DNA of 62,974 nucleotides from Mycobacterium kyogaense (GCF_003254575.1 NZ_QJUA01000033.1:1-62974), one strand, 5' to 3'; numbered from the stretch's first letter, positions 8,531-18,523 are shown. Numbers and translations are program-made. The notes: generated by a model not told the origin, from the sequence alone.

Positions 8531-9671
8531 GTTCCGTTCTTGGGCTGATGTTGAGGAGTTTGCTAGCGCGTGTGCGGTGAAAGGCGTTGTTTCCCGCCAG
8601 GCTGTTGGCTGTTCTGGCGGCCTTGAAGTACAAACCGATGTCGGCTTCATGTGTCATACCGATGCCACCGTGCAGCTGAATGGCTTCCGATGTCACCCGT
8701 AACGCCAAATCGCCGAGCCGTGCCTTCGCCGCCGACGCCCACAGTTGGGCGTCTGGACTGTCGGAGTCCAAAGCGCCGAGAGCGGCGTCGACCACGGAAC
8801 GGGCCACCTCGAGTTCGCAGTACAGGCGTGAAGCGCGGTGCTGCAATGCCTGGTAGCTGCCGATCAGGGCACCAAACTGCGATCTCGTCTTCAGATACTG
8901 AATCGTCAGTTCGAACGCACGCTCGGAGATCCCGAGGAGCCACGCACTGGCCAGGACGGCGCCACGCATCAAGACCGGGGCCCACGCATCGTCGATCGTG
9001 CTCACCGGCCCGATGAACGCCGACGGTGACACCTCGACCGCGTCGAAACCCAGACGTGACAGCCGTCGGCCGTCCACGAGGGTCCGAGTCTCACTTCTGC
9101 TCGCCAGCCCCGGATCGATGGCCAGCCAACGCACACCGCCCTCGACGGTCGCCGTCGTCAGAACAACGTCTGCTCCGGGGACGTCGAGCGCGCTGATCAC
9201 ACCGGAGAAGGTGGACATGCCTGTACGGTCCCTGATTGCGACAGCCGTGGGGAGGCCAGCCGTCGAGATCTCCGTCGTTCCGGCGACCGCGGCTATGCAT
9301 TCACCTGCGCTCACTCGGGTCAACAACTCGCGGGCGGCCGCGCAATCCTGTGCCAGTAGCACCGGCAACGCCATACCGACTGTCGACAACACCGGTTCTG
9401 GCACCAGGAACCGGCCACACACTTGCAGCAACCGCCCGGCTACCGATATCGAATAACCGCTACCGCCTGATGCTTCCGGTACCGCGATGCCCATCCAGCC
9501 CAATTCGGCCTGCACGTTCCAGCGCTCGCGGTCGAACGACTCCACTCCCTCGGCGCCATCCAGGAACTTTCTCAGATGCCCCAGAGGATCTCGATCAACG
9601 AGATATTCCGTTGTCACCGAGAGGAACTCGGCGACCTCGTCATCGATACCTTCGATCATCGCTGCATTCAT
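8514..9671 (-). CDS. Acyl-CoA dehydrogenase, probable beta subunit of a paired FadE
   Basis: This 385-aa FAD-dependent acyl-CoA dehydrogenase-fold protein probably works as a heteromer with the FadE encoded just upstream (ATGA overlap at 9668-9671). The mycobacterial paired FadE enzymes that oxidise steroid side chains are alpha2-beta2. N-, middle and C-terminal domains are present. The C domain has SQFGALIGSYQALQHR and IQLHGGIGMTHEADIGLYFK. The middle domain is poorly conserved (GTTEISTAG in place of the usual TEPxxGSD), as in non-classical subunits. Which subunit carries the catalytic base cannot be settled by eye. Confidence 0.88.
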   Translation of the reverse strand: MNAAMIEGIDDEVAEFLSVTTEYLVDRDPLGHLRKFLDGAEGVESFDRERWNVQAELGWMGIAVPEASGGSGYSISVAGRLLQVCGRFLVPEPVLSTVGMALPVLLAQDCAAARELLTRVSAGECIAAVAGTTEISTAGLPTAVAIRDRTGMSTFSGVISALDVPGADVVLTTATVEGGVRWLAIDPGLASRSETRTLVDGRRLSRLGFDAVEVSPSAFIGPVSTIDDAWAPVLMRGAVLASAWLLGISERAFELTIQYLKTRSQFGALIGSYQALQHRASRLYCELEVARSVVDAALGALDSDSPDAQLWASAAKARLGDLALRVTSEAIQLHGGIGMTHEADIGLYFKAARTANSLAGNNAFHRTRASKLLNISPRTEHDGVD

Positions 9672-10840
9672 GATGTCGGCAACTCCAGCCACTGTCTGCT
9701 GATCGTGTTGAGCTGGATCTCGGTGGATCCTCCCGCAATCGTGAACGCTCTTGATGTGAGCCACGATCGCGTCAAATCCAGATCCGATTTGGCGACGCCC
9801 TCGCCCCGCCAACACAGTCCATCACGGCCGCGCAACGACACGGACAAGTCTGCTCGCTCCTGCTGATACTCGGTGTGAATGACTTTCACCACACTGGCGA
9901 ACCGCTCCGCACGCTGATCGCCGCTTCGTGCCGCTGCGGCCGCGCGCAGCATCAGTGCGTCAAGCCCCAACCGGTCCAGTTCATTGTTGACCAGCCGTAA
10001 CCAGAGTTCGGGTTCAGTGCGCGGCGCTTGCTGCCAGAGATCGACGACTGGATAGGAGTAGGTGCCCTCCACCCACGGGCGCACGTCTTCGCGCTCGGCA
10101 CGAAGCAGATACTTGGCGACGTTCCAGCCATCGTTCAACTCGCCGAGCACGTTATCGACGGGCACTCGCACGTCATCGAAAAACGACTCGCAGAATTCGT
10201 CGTCGCCGTTGATCTGGCGGACCGGCCGCACAGTCAGCCCGGGCGAGGCCATGTCCACCAGCAGCATCGAGATTCCCTCGCGCTTCCGGGCGGTCGGATC
10301 AGTGCGAACCAACACGAACATCCAGTCAGCTCTGGTCGCAAACGACGTCCACGTCTTCTGACCATTGAGCACGAAATCTGAGCCGTCTCGCACTGCGGAC
10401 ATTCGCAGCGAGGGCAGATCCGATCCGGCCTCCGGCTCACTGAAGCCCTGGCACCACAGCACTTCACCACGGGCGATCAACGGAATGTGTTGCTTCTTCT
10501 GCTCTTCGGTGCCGAAGCGCAGGAGCGTGGGCACAAGCAGGGAGATTCCGGAACCCAGCAGCGGTGGTCGCGCTCCGATGCGCACCATCTCCTGGTTCAG
10601 CACCTTCACCTGCTGGGCCGACAGACCGGCCCCGCCGTACTCAACCGGCACATTGGGCAGCGTGAACCCGCGTTCGGCGGCGCGCCGCATCCACACGTCG
10701 GTATCGGGATTTTGCGAGGGGAAGCGCCCCCCCGACGGTACTTCGTCCAGCGTCATGGGCGTGCGCATCGACTCCGGGCAATTGTCCTCCAGCCAGGCGC
10801 GGACCTCGCTGCGGAAGTCATCGAGCTCCTCTGCCGACAT
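9668..10840 (-). CDS. Acyl-CoA dehydrogenase, probable alpha subunit of a paired FadE
   Basis: This 390-aa FadE protein has a well-conserved middle domain (FSEPEAGSDLPSLRM and GQKTWTSFATRADW) and the C-terminal flavin-contact motif GGSTEIQLNTISRQWL. The long segment around LAERxDVRPWVEGTYSYP is typical of the paired FadE group. It should introduce the alpha-beta double bond into an acyl-CoA with its partner at 8514. The ATG at 10840 sits in a TGATG overlap with the SDR stop and has AAGGAG upstream; a GTG one codon earlier is possible. Co-translation with the next gene supports a complex. Confidence 0.9.
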   Translation of the reverse strand: MSAEELDDFRSEVRAWLEDNCPESMRTPMTLDEVPSGGRFPSQNPDTDVWMRRAAERGFTLPNVPVEYGGAGLSAQQVKVLNQEMVRIGARPPLLGSGISLLVPTLLRFGTEEQKKQHIPLIARGEVLWCQGFSEPEAGSDLPSLRMSAVRDGSDFVLNGQKTWTSFATRADWMFVLVRTDPTARKREGISMLLVDMASPGLTVRPVRQINGDDEFCESFFDDVRVPVDNVLGELNDGWNVAKYLLRAEREDVRPWVEGTYSYPVVDLWQQAPRTEPELWLRLVNNELDRLGLDALMLRAAAAARSGDQRAERFASVVKVIHTEYQQERADLSVSLRGRDGLCWRGEGVAKSDLDLTRSWLTSRAFTIAGGSTEIQLNTISRQWLELPTS

Positions 10841-11682
10841 CACACGCTCCTTCCCGATTTCGGTGCCTTGTCGACAACCTGCTGAAGACGGGCGTCATAG
10901 CCGACCCTGGCATCGGCGTCCATCTCCTGAATCATGCGATCAGCGTTGGTGATACGCGCCACGAACTTCCGTGCGCATCTCGGCAACGATTGGTGAATGA
11001 ATGCAACGGGCGCTACGGAACGCGGCACGTAGGCCTCGAACCGAGGCCTACGCAGGACATCCACAACCCGCGCCGCGACATCATCGGGCGTGCAGGTCGG
11101 CGTGCCGCGCTTCACCTCGATGCCTGCGACGAGGTCCGTCTTCACCAGCGACGGCAGGATGATGCTGAGATTTACTCCTGTGCCGTCCAATTCGATATCG
11201 GCTGCCTGAGAGTAAGCCAACACAGCGGCTTTCGAGGCGCAGTACGCCGCGACCCCGGCGCCGGGAAGTCGTGCGGTCAAGGAGGCCACGTTCACGATGT
11301 GGCCATGCCCGCGGGGCTTCATGCGTCGAGTGGCTTCGCCTATCCCGTTCATGACTCCCAGCAGATTGACCTGCACGATCCGCGCATTCACGGCCGGGTT
11401 CATCTGGTCGACCAGTCCCGTCGGCATGATTCCAGCGTTGTTGACGAGGATGTCCACCGGGCCTAGTCGCTTCTCGACTTCGTCGAAGAACTTCCCGAAG
11501 TCGGCGGCATCGGACACGTCGAGAGGTGCGGCGAATGCAGCCCGAGTCGGCTCCGAGATATCGACATCGCCGATAGCGACGACTACGCCCTCCTCGGCGA
11601 ACGCGTTGGTCAGCGCTTTCCCGATCCCGCGTGAACCTCCGGTGACGATGGCGACCTTGCCGCTCAGAGATCGTGCCTTCAC
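10840..11682 (-). CDS. Short-chain dehydrogenase/reductase
   Basis: This 280-aa NAD(P)-dependent oxidoreductase has the Rossmann motif TGGSRGIGKA at its start, NNAG in the centre, and the catalytic Ser-Tyr-Lys set (NVASLTAR and YCASK). A C-terminal extension after the core contains PRSVAPVAFIHQSLPR and may contact substrate or membrane. The GTG start follows AGAAGG. Within this operon it probably oxidises a hydroxyl group, either on the ring produced by the P450 or on a 3-hydroxyacyl-CoA. Which one is unknown. Confidence 0.9.
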   Translation of the reverse strand: MKARSLSGKVAIVTGGSRGIGKALTNAFAEEGVVVAIGDVDISEPTRAAFAAPLDVSDAADFGKFFDEVEKRLGPVDILVNNAGIMPTGLVDQMNPAVNARIVQVNLLGVMNGIGEATRRMKPRGHGHIVNVASLTARLPGAGVAAYCASKAAVLAYSQAADIELDGTGVNLSIILPSLVKTDLVAGIEVKRGTPTCTPDDVAARVVDVLRRPRFEAYVPRSVAPVAFIHQSLPRCARKFVARITNADRMIQEMDADARVGYDARLQQVVDKAPKSGRSV

Positions 11683-11757
11683 ATCGAACCTTCTCTCAGA
11701 AGACGCGCTTCGCTGGACATCACGAAGCTCAGAGCGCTGACGGGGAATTCGCGGGTC

Positions 11758-13398
11758 TCAGCCACGACTGGGCAGTTCGATGCCGGCCGCGACGCGGTCC
11801 CACTCCTGACCGGAGCGGAGCTCACGGAGCTTCATTTTCTGAACGCGCTGGGTGGGCGTCTTCGGCAACGAGTCGATTGACTCGATGTACCGGGGAATCA
11901 TGTAGCGCGCCATCCTCGGCGTCAGGAACCGGATGAGATCCTCGGGGTCAACCGTCTTGCCGGCAACTGGCACGACGAACACCTTGATCTCGTCGCCCTC
12001 TTCACCGGCCGGCACCGCGATGGCTGCGGCCTCGGCGACCTCGGGGTGCGCAGTCACCTCCATCTCGACTTCGAAGGACGATACGTTCTCGCCGCGACGA
12101 CGAATCGAATCCTTGATCCGGTCGACGAAGTAGAACCGTCCGTGCTCGTCTTGCTTGAATGCGTCGCCGGTGTGGAACCAACCATTGCGCCATGCGGTCG
12201 CCGTCTGCTCCGGCATGCCGAGGTATCCGGCGGCGAGTGACCACGGAGCGTCGGTGCGGACGATCAGTTCGCCGACCTCGCCGGGCGCGACCTCGTAGTC
12301 GTTCTCGTCAACGAGTCTGACCTGCCAGCCCGGCCAGCCTCGAGGAACCCGCCCGCACGTCGCGGGGTTCTCGATCTCGTTCCAGTCCACGCGAATCGGG
12401 GACGGACACTCCGTCATCCCGAACGCCGTGTTGGCATGGGTGATGCCAAATCGCTTCATCAGATCCGCGAACCGCGGATGCACGGGCGAGATCGTGACCT
12501 TGCGCAGCGGATGGTCTGCGTCGTCTGGCGACTCCGGTTGGCTCAGCAGGAAGTGCCCCATCGCGCCGACGAGCGTCGAGTACGTGCACCCGTAGCGATC
12601 GATGTCCGCCCAGAAGTCCTGGGTTCGGAAGGCCCGCTTGAGTACCACCGACGCTCCGACCTGAGCCGCTGTCAGCACCTGGATTCGCGCGATCAGGTGA
12701 TTCGCCGCTGAGGTCAGGTAGAACACGTCATCGGACGTCATCACTGTGTTCAGCGCGGTCGCTCCGGTAGCCAACGCGCCCCACGGGACCAAGACGCCTT
12801 TGGACGGACCGGTGGTACCCGAGGTGAAGACCACGCAGGCGATGTCGTGAGGCGCAGGGAACGGTCCGAATCCTTCGTGCTCCTCAGCAGGTTCGAGCAG
12901 ATCCGACTGCCAGTGCACGTCGACCGACAACTCGGGTGTGTCGACCGTCTTCGGCCCGCGCACGATAAGCGTGCGCAGCGACTTGAGCTCGGGCAGAACC
13001 CCCGCCACCGCGTGAAGCGACGACGCATCGGTGTAGAGAACCCCTGCCTCTGAGAGGTTCAGCGCGTGCGCGAGCAGAGTTCCTCGGTAGGCGGTGCTGA
13101 TCGACACGTCTACCGCGCCGACGAGGGCTGCGCCTGCCCAGATCACCGGGCCGTCGATACAGTTGTCGATCATGGTGGCGATCCGGTCACCCGCACCCAC
13201 GCCGAGACGTCTGAGTGCGACGGCCCACTGCAGCGCCTGACCCTGTGTTTCCGCGTACGTCAGGCCGGGGCCACCGGCCTCTTGGAGGAAGGGTCGGTCG
13301 GGCTGAACGTGTGCCTGCTCGGCAAGCAGCTGCGGCAGCGACTTCGTCCGTTGCTCGTCGAGGGCGACGCGCTGCACTTCTGTTGCCGGGGAATTCAA
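11758..13398 (-). CDS. Acyl-CoA synthetase (FadD-like, AMP-forming)
   Basis: This 546-aa ANL-superfamily ligase has the adenylate motif FTSGTTGPSKG, FGMTECP, the GWFHTGDAF hinge motif and RRRGENVSSFEVE. The C terminus reads TPTQRVQKMKLREL, so the acyl-transfer lysine is present (QKMK). I chose a TTG start at 13398 because AGAAAGG lies 8 nt before it; the longer frame to 13512 would overlap the upstream hydratase gene. The CaiC/crotonobetaine-ligase-like look (APxxIACVVFTSGTTGPSKGV) suggests a polar or cyclic acid substrate more than a simple fatty acid; that is inference. Confidence 0.9.
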   Translation of the reverse strand: MNSPATEVQRVALDEQRTKSLPQLLAEQAHVQPDRPFLQEAGGPGLTYAETQGQALQWAVALRRLGVGAGDRIATMIDNCIDGPVIWAGAALVGAVDVSISTAYRGTLLAHALNLSEAGVLYTDASSLHAVAGVLPELKSLRTLIVRGPKTVDTPELSVDVHWQSDLLEPAEEHEGFGPFPAPHDIACVVFTSGTTGPSKGVLVPWGALATGATALNTVMTSDDVFYLTSAANHLIARIQVLTAAQVGASVVLKRAFRTQDFWADIDRYGCTYSTLVGAMGHFLLSQPESPDDADHPLRKVTISPVHPRFADLMKRFGITHANTAFGMTECPSPIRVDWNEIENPATCGRVPRGWPGWQVRLVDENDYEVAPGEVGELIVRTDAPWSLAAGYLGMPEQTATAWRNGWFHTGDAFKQDEHGRFYFVDRIKDSIRRRGENVSSFEVEMEVTAHPEVAEAAAIAVPAGEEGDEIKVFVVPVAGKTVDPEDLIRFLTPRMARYMIPRYIESIDSLPKTPTQRVQKMKLRELRSGQEWDRVAAGIELPSRG

Positions 13399-13430
13399 TT
13401 CATTGGCCTTTCTCAGGGGGTTCTTGGCAA

Positions 13431-14567
13431 TCAGATCGGAAGCGAGAGCGTGACCTGGCAGGTCAGGTGAGTGCCGATGGAGTTGGTTCCCGTGACGTCG
13501 ACCTTGATCCATCCAACGTCACCCGACGGGTTCTCCTCACGTTCGGTGACCTTGCCGGTGATCACGAAGTCGCCGTAGGGGTAGTTCGGTACGCCCAATC
13601 GGACACTGACGGCGCTGATGATCGCCTCCGGGCCCGCCCAGTCGGTGATGAACCGGCCAGCGAACCCGGTGGACGTCAGAATGTTCATGAACACGTCGGG
13701 GTGGCCCAGCCGCTGGACGGCATCGCGATCGTGGTGGACGTTCTGGTAGTCCTGCGTGGCGATCGCGGTGGCGATGATGAGCGTCGGTGTGAGTTCGATG
13801 ACCAGCTTCGGAAGCTCCTCCCCCACGGTCACCTCCCCGAAACGCATGGTGTCGGTGCGCGGTGCGGGCGCGATCGTGTAGTCGCCCAATTCTTCGGTGG
13901 TCGGCTTGTACGGATTGGCCGTGGGCATCTCAGTCGGTTGAGCAGAATCGGAAAAGGCCGGCTTGAAGCGGATGAACCTATGTTTCATGACCGCCACGAG
14001 CTCGCCGTGCTGATCGGTGACGTCCTGGCTCATCGTGATGAAGTAACCCGTGCCCAGTGCAGTCTTCTTTGGTCCAAAGAACTCGTCGACGCTGGGGGCC
14101 GAGAACGAAAGGTGATCGCCCGGCCGGAGGTAACGCTTGTACTCGTACCACCCGTTCGTGACGGCCGGCGATGTGTACCCAGCCGCCTCCAGCAGATCGT
14201 GCAGGTCGTCCATCATGACCCGCTGCGGATTTTCACCGGGCACCTTGATCCCACCGGGCGCCAACACGAATCGTTCGACACCGTCAGGACCGACCAGATG
14301 CCGTCCCGGCGCCGGGAACAGGCCCGGCAGTGAGAAAACCTGCAACGAGGTTGGCGGAGCAACGATCCCGCCGTGCACGCTCTTGGCCGCGAAATCGGGA
14401 TCGGAGTAGACCGGGTTTCTATCCCCGAGAGACTCCGTGAGATACCTGATCGTGGTGGTGCTGATCGGCTCACGCGCCTGAATGGCGGGGCCGAGATCGG
14501 TCCTGCCGACAAAGGACGCGAGCCGCTCGTTGATGGCCTCTTCGGACAGTTTTTCGACAGTGGTCAC
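13431..14567 (-). CDS. Double hot-dog MaoC-like enoyl-CoA hydratase
   Basis: This 378-aa protein has two hot-dog folds. The N half (about 1-190) resembles the FAS1-like dehydratase domain, with SVHGGIVAPPTSLQVFSLPG. The C half resembles MaoC, with ATAIATQDYQNVHHDRDAVQRLGHPDVFMN and its Asp/His-type hydratase segment. Fused two-domain hydratases of this kind act on bulky enoyl-CoAs such as steroid side-chain CoAs. The GTG at 14567 overlaps the CoA-transferase stop (GTGA). It likely hydrates the product of the paired FadE in the same operon. Confidence 0.88.
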   Translation of the reverse strand: MTTVEKLSEEAINERLASFVGRTDLGPAIQAREPISTTTIRYLTESLGDRNPVYSDPDFAAKSVHGGIVAPPTSLQVFSLPGLFPAPGRHLVGPDGVERFVLAPGGIKVPGENPQRVMMDDLHDLLEAAGYTSPAVTNGWYEYKRYLRPGDHLSFSAPSVDEFFGPKKTALGTGYFITMSQDVTDQHGELVAVMKHRFIRFKPAFSDSAQPTEMPTANPYKPTTEELGDYTIAPAPRTDTMRFGEVTVGEELPKLVIELTPTLIIATAIATQDYQNVHHDRDAVQRLGHPDVFMNILTSTGFAGRFITDWAGPEAIISAVSVRLGVPNYPYGDFVITGKVTEREENPSGDVGWIKVDVTGTNSIGTHLTCQVTLSLPI

Positions 14568-15679
14568 TTCTTCGCTCCCTGCAGGATCTCGTCGGTGTGT
14601 TCGCCGGGCCCAGGTGGGCATCCGGGCTGAAACTTCTCGTCGTTGACCTTGATCGGCGTCCCGAACAAGTGCATCGTTCGACCATCGGGTTGCTCTTGGT
14701 CATACGTCAGGCCGCGCGCTGCGATGTGCGGGTCCTCGAGAACATCGAGTCCCCGATAGGCGGGCGCGCCCGCGATGTTGTGCGCGATGAAGAGTTCGAT
14801 CCACTCCGCCCTCGTTCGAGTGCGGAACAGGTCGGCAAGCTGATGCCTGAGCTTATTCTTGTCTGCGTCGGGAGCCTTCGGCGAGTCGATCTTCAGACCG
14901 GCTTCGAACAGATCCTCCCGCTGGGCCGCTTCGCAGAAGTTCTTCCAGAACTTGTCCTCGAGGGCCATGAACATGACGAACTCGTCATCCTTGGTCGGAT
15001 AGTACTGGTAACGGACGTAGCCCGACATGTCCGTGTTTCCCATGTCATTTGCCCGCATGTCGAGATCCGTCGCGCGGAACGTCAACGCGCTGTCTACGCC
15101 CGCGACGTCGAGCCGTTGGCTCTCTCCGGTGCGCTCAGCCTTGCGCAGCGCCGCCAGGATAGCCATGGCTCCGAACATCCCAGCCGCCTCGATGCCTACC
15201 AGGGTATGGCTGTCCGGCGTGCGGGGAAGGCCTTCGTCGTCGATATCCGGCACAGCCAATCCAGCCAATGCATCGAAGGCCCAACCGTGGGACGCGAGGT
15301 CCCGGTACAGCCCTTCCTGCCCGAAACCGCTGACCGCGCAGTACACGATGCTGCTGTTAGCGGCCCGGACCGAGTCGTAGTCCACCCCGAAACGCTGCGC
15401 CGCGCCCGCGCGCAGCCCGTAGATGAACACGTCGGCGTCACGGACCAACTCGAGGAGGCGAGCGGTGCCACCCTCCTCTTTGAGACTGAGCATGGCACTG
15501 CGTTTCCCTCGGTTCCATCGATAGTGCAGCGACCCCGCGTGGCGGGTGGGAGTGCCGTAGGGAGGTTCCTCGATCTTCACCACGTCGGCACCCATGTCGG
15601 CGAGGTGCCCGCCCACGGTGTCAGTCGAGAACATCGTCAACTCGACCACACGCAGTCCACGAAGCAGGTCGTAACTCAT
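14564..15679 (-). CDS. Class III CoA-transferase (CaiB/BaiF family)
   Basis: This 371-aa enzyme moves CoA between acyl groups, forming acyl-CoA without ATP. Family marks are the N-terminal LRGLRVVELTMFSTDTVGGHLADMGADVVKIE, the NRGKRSAMLSLK loop, and the conserved aspartate in QRLDVAGVDSAL. The start overlaps the P450 stop by 4 nt (ATGA). Together with the FadD genes, it gives the operon two ways to make CoA esters. An alternative is a racemase of the same fold. Confidence 0.9.
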   Translation of the reverse strand: MSYDLLRGLRVVELTMFSTDTVGGHLADMGADVVKIEEPPYGTPTRHAGSLHYRWNRGKRSAMLSLKEEGGTARLLELVRDADVFIYGLRAGAAQRFGVDYDSVRAANSSIVYCAVSGFGQEGLYRDLASHGWAFDALAGLAVPDIDDEGLPRTPDSHTLVGIEAAGMFGAMAILAALRKAERTGESQRLDVAGVDSALTFRATDLDMRANDMGNTDMSGYVRYQYYPTKDDEFVMFMALEDKFWKNFCEAAQREDLFEAGLKIDSPKAPDADKNKLRHQLADLFRTRTRAEWIELFIAHNIAGAPAYRGLDVLEDPHIAARGLTYDQEQPDGRTMHLFGTPIKVNDEKFQPGCPPGPGEHTDEILQGAKK

Positions 15680-17049
15680 TGAGCAGACTTCCTTTCCGAA
15701 AGTCGGACGGGCAGATGTTTGAGCCCGTGGATCTGGTTCGACCGAAGCGGTACAGCAGGACCGAGCCGAGTCATCTCAGGAACTCGCTTCGTCAACTCCT
15801 CGAGGAGCACCTGGATCTCCAACCGGGCCAGCTTGCTGCCCAGGCAGAAGTGAACGCCGCCACCGCCGAACGACAGATGCCTGTTGGGCTTACGGTGAAT
15901 GTCGAACGTGAAGGGGTTTTCGAACACGTCCTCGTCACGGTTGCCGGACAGGTACCACAGCGCCACGGTGTCACCGCGGCGGATGCGTTGTCCGCGTATC
16001 TCGGTGTCCTCCATCACCGCCCGGCGGAAATACTGGACCGGCGTCGACCACCGCAGCGTCTCCTCAATGGCACCGGGCACCAGCGAGGGATCATCTCGAA
16101 GCTCGGCGTAGGCGGCGGGATTGTCCAAAAGCTGGTTGATCCCGTGCGCCATTGCAGTACGCGAAGTTTCGTGACCCGCCGTGAGGAACAGTTCCAGGTA
16201 GAGCACCACGTTGATATCGGACATCGGCTCACCGTCCAGGTCAGCCTGGACTAACTTGGTCACGATGTCGTCGTCCCCGCCCGGATACTGGCGGCGCATC
16301 GTCGCGAGGTTCTGCGCGTAGCGTTGGAGTTCGCCACGACCCTTGTACAGCGCGAGGAAGTTCCTACGCTGACTCGCCGTCGCCTGGCGTAGCAAGGGCA
16401 GCACCTTCAACCCGTCCAGCCCGAACTCGCGCATAGCGCGGACTACCTCGCGCAGCACTTGACTCGGCTTCTGCAGGTCGCGAAGAAGGGGTTCGACGAA
16501 CTCCGGATCGTCCGCTCCCACCGCCATGTTGGCGAGATCGTAGAGGCGCGGCCAGTCCTTTTCCTCCGCGCCGAGCATTTCCGCGAGAACACGCAACGTG
16601 ATCTGACCGGCCACCTCGTCGATGAAGTCGACCTCACCCTTGTCCAGCGCCTCGTCGAGAACGCGGTTCACGACGCCGCGAACTTGATCTTCCAGTGCCG
16701 CAATGCTCCTGGGTCGGAACGCCTTCTCCAGCGCCGCCCGGTGCGGAGTGTGCTCGGGCGGGTCCATCAACGCGAGATTCTTGCCGGTCTTCGTGGTGAG
16801 TTTGATTGGAGCACGGGCGATCTCCGTCAGGCCGACGATTCCGCCGTTGTCGATGTCCGCGCTGAACAGCGTGTTGTTCCGACTCGCTGCGGAGATGTCC
16901 TCGTGTTTGGACAACACCCAGAAGCCGGGCCCTTTCGGTTCGGGGTGGCGGTAGACCGGCGCGTTGTGTCGAAGCCACGTGAACCACTCGTCAGGCGTAC
17001 CCTGCGCGAAGCGATCCACATCGAGCAGATCGATGTCAGAGGCGTCCAT
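15676..17049 (-). CDS. Cytochrome P450 monooxygenase
   Basis: This 457-aa soluble bacterial P450 has the I-helix oxygen-activation motif AGHETSRT, the ExxR motif in EETLR, and the heme-binding loop FGGGGVHFCLGSKLAR with the thiolate ligand at C402. The ending NQIHGLKHLPVRL resembles lipid- and steroid-oxidising mycobacterial families such as CYP124/125/142, so a hydrophobic substrate is likely; the family cannot be fixed by eye. It lies between the aldehyde dehydrogenase (3-nt gap) and the CoA-transferase. Electrons could come from the ferredoxin (29580) and the ferredoxin-reductase fusion (27372). Confidence 0.95.
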   Translation of the reverse strand: MDASDIDLLDVDRFAQGTPDEWFTWLRHNAPVYRHPEPKGPGFWVLSKHEDISAASRNNTLFSADIDNGGIVGLTEIARAPIKLTTKTGKNLALMDPPEHTPHRAALEKAFRPRSIAALEDQVRGVVNRVLDEALDKGEVDFIDEVAGQITLRVLAEMLGAEEKDWPRLYDLANMAVGADDPEFVEPLLRDLQKPSQVLREVVRAMREFGLDGLKVLPLLRQATASQRRNFLALYKGRGELQRYAQNLATMRRQYPGGDDDIVTKLVQADLDGEPMSDINVVLYLELFLTAGHETSRTAMAHGINQLLDNPAAYAELRDDPSLVPGAIEETLRWSTPVQYFRRAVMEDTEIRGQRIRRGDTVALWYLSGNRDEDVFENPFTFDIHRKPNRHLSFGGGGVHFCLGSKLARLEIQVLLEELTKRVPEMTRLGPAVPLRSNQIHGLKHLPVRLSERKSAQ

Positions 17050-17052
17050 GTG

Positions 17053-18519
17053 TTATTTGCTCCCTTGGCCGGGTGTCGCTCCACGCCAATTGCGCGGCAG
17101 GTGAATCGATTTCGACTTCAGGAACTCGTGCAAACCCTCCGGGCCGAGTTCACTGCCGAGCCCTGACTGCTTCATGCCCCCGAATGGCGCGCTCGGGTCC
17201 ATGCCGAAGGTGTTGATTCCGTAGTTGCCCGTGTCCACGCGCCTTGCGATGTCGAGACCGCGGTCGTGGTCCGATGTCCACACGGTCCCCGATAGCCCGT
17301 AGGGCGAGTCGTTGGCGAGTTCGACGGCGTGATCATCGTCGTCGTAGGGGACGACGACGACCACGGGTCCGAAGACCTCCTCCTGCGCGATTTCGTCGCC
17401 GTTGACGACATCGGCGAGAACCGTCGGTTCGTAAAACCAGCCGTGTGTGAGGGTTTTCGGGCGTGCCGCTCCCGTCACGACCTTGGCACCCGAATCCACT
17501 GCGCGGTCCACCAGCGCCTCGACACGCTCTCGGTGAGCGGCTGTGATGAGGGGACCGACGTCGGTGTTTGGATCGTTGGGATCGCCCACCACCAGTGTCG
17601 AGGCGCCTGCCGCAAGCGCCTCGGCGATCTCCGCGTAACGGCTGCGCGGCGCAAGAACACGGCTCTGCAGAACGCAGGCCTCGCCGTTGTTCATAAACGT
17701 CGCGCCGACCAGTCGAGGCAGCTGCTTCTCGAGCTGAACGTCGTCGAGGACGATCGCCGCCGATTTTCCGCCGAGTTCGAGGGTGCAGCGCTTGAGCTGC
17801 TGACCGCAGACTCTGCCCACGATGCGTCCGGTGGCGCTGCTGCCGGTGAAGCTGACATGGTCCACACCGAGGTGTTCGACGAGCTCCGCGCTTTCGGCAC
17901 GTCCAGCCGGGACGACGTTGATGACTCCCGGCGGGAAGCCGGCCTCGTCGATGACCTCAGCCAAAGCGAAGGCGTGCAGCGGTGTGTGCGGGTCAGCCTT
18001 GAGTATCACCGTGCATCCGGCGAGTAGCGCCGGGACGATCTTGATCACGGCGATGTTGAGTGGCGCATTCCACGGAACGATCGCCGCAGTTACACCAACC
18101 GGCGACTTCTGCACCAGCACATCACCAGTGGGCCCGTGCCGCAGCTCGGTCTCCGCCAGGCCCCGGGCAAGGCCGAGGTAGTAGTCGATGATGGACAACG
18201 CGATGTCGACGCGGGCCCACATCTTGACTGGCAGCCCGGCCTCCATGGCGATGATGTCGGTCACCGCAGCCGACCGTCGCGCCAGACCATCACGAAGTGC
18301 ACGTACGCATTTGGCCCGCGCTTCGATGCCCGCAGTCGGCCACTCGCCGCTGTCGAAGGCCGCACGAGCGGCCGCAACAGCCCGATCGATGTCACGGACG
18401 GACACCGATGGGGTGCGGCCGATGGCGGCTTCGCTGAAGGGCGAGATCACGTCGCGGAGGCCGGCTTCGTGCGGCTGCTCCCACTTGCCGCCGATGTACA
18501 ACTCCCTGAACTCGAGCAT
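17053..18519 (-). CDS. NAD(P)-dependent aldehyde dehydrogenase
   Basis: This 488-aa enzyme oxidises an aldehyde to an acid. The catalytic general base is E248 (LELGGKSA) and the nucleophile is C282 (NNGEACVLQ). The cofactor region SFTGSSATG and the N-terminal PWNAPLNIA match the family. The ATG at 18519 lies 4 nt after the monooxygenase stop. It is a clear paralogue of the aldehyde dehydrogenase at 23823, sharing motif spacing and the unusual NNGEACVLQSRVL active site. In this operon it could oxidise an aldehyde made after P450 or Baeyer-Villiger attack. Confidence 0.93.
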   Translation of the reverse strand: MLEFRELYIGGKWEQPHEAGLRDVISPFSEAAIGRTPSVSVRDIDRAVAAARAAFDSGEWPTAGIEARAKCVRALRDGLARRSAAVTDIIAMEAGLPVKMWARVDIALSIIDYYLGLARGLAETELRHGPTGDVLVQKSPVGVTAAIVPWNAPLNIAVIKIVPALLAGCTVILKADPHTPLHAFALAEVIDEAGFPPGVINVVPAGRAESAELVEHLGVDHVSFTGSSATGRIVGRVCGQQLKRCTLELGGKSAAIVLDDVQLEKQLPRLVGATFMNNGEACVLQSRVLAPRSRYAEIAEALAAGASTLVVGDPNDPNTDVGPLITAAHRERVEALVDRAVDSGAKVVTGAARPKTLTHGWFYEPTVLADVVNGDEIAQEEVFGPVVVVVPYDDDDHAVELANDSPYGLSGTVWTSDHDRGLDIARRVDTGNYGINTFGMDPSAPFGGMKQSGLGSELGPEGLHEFLKSKSIHLPRNWRGATPGQGSK

Positions 18520-18523
18520 GCCC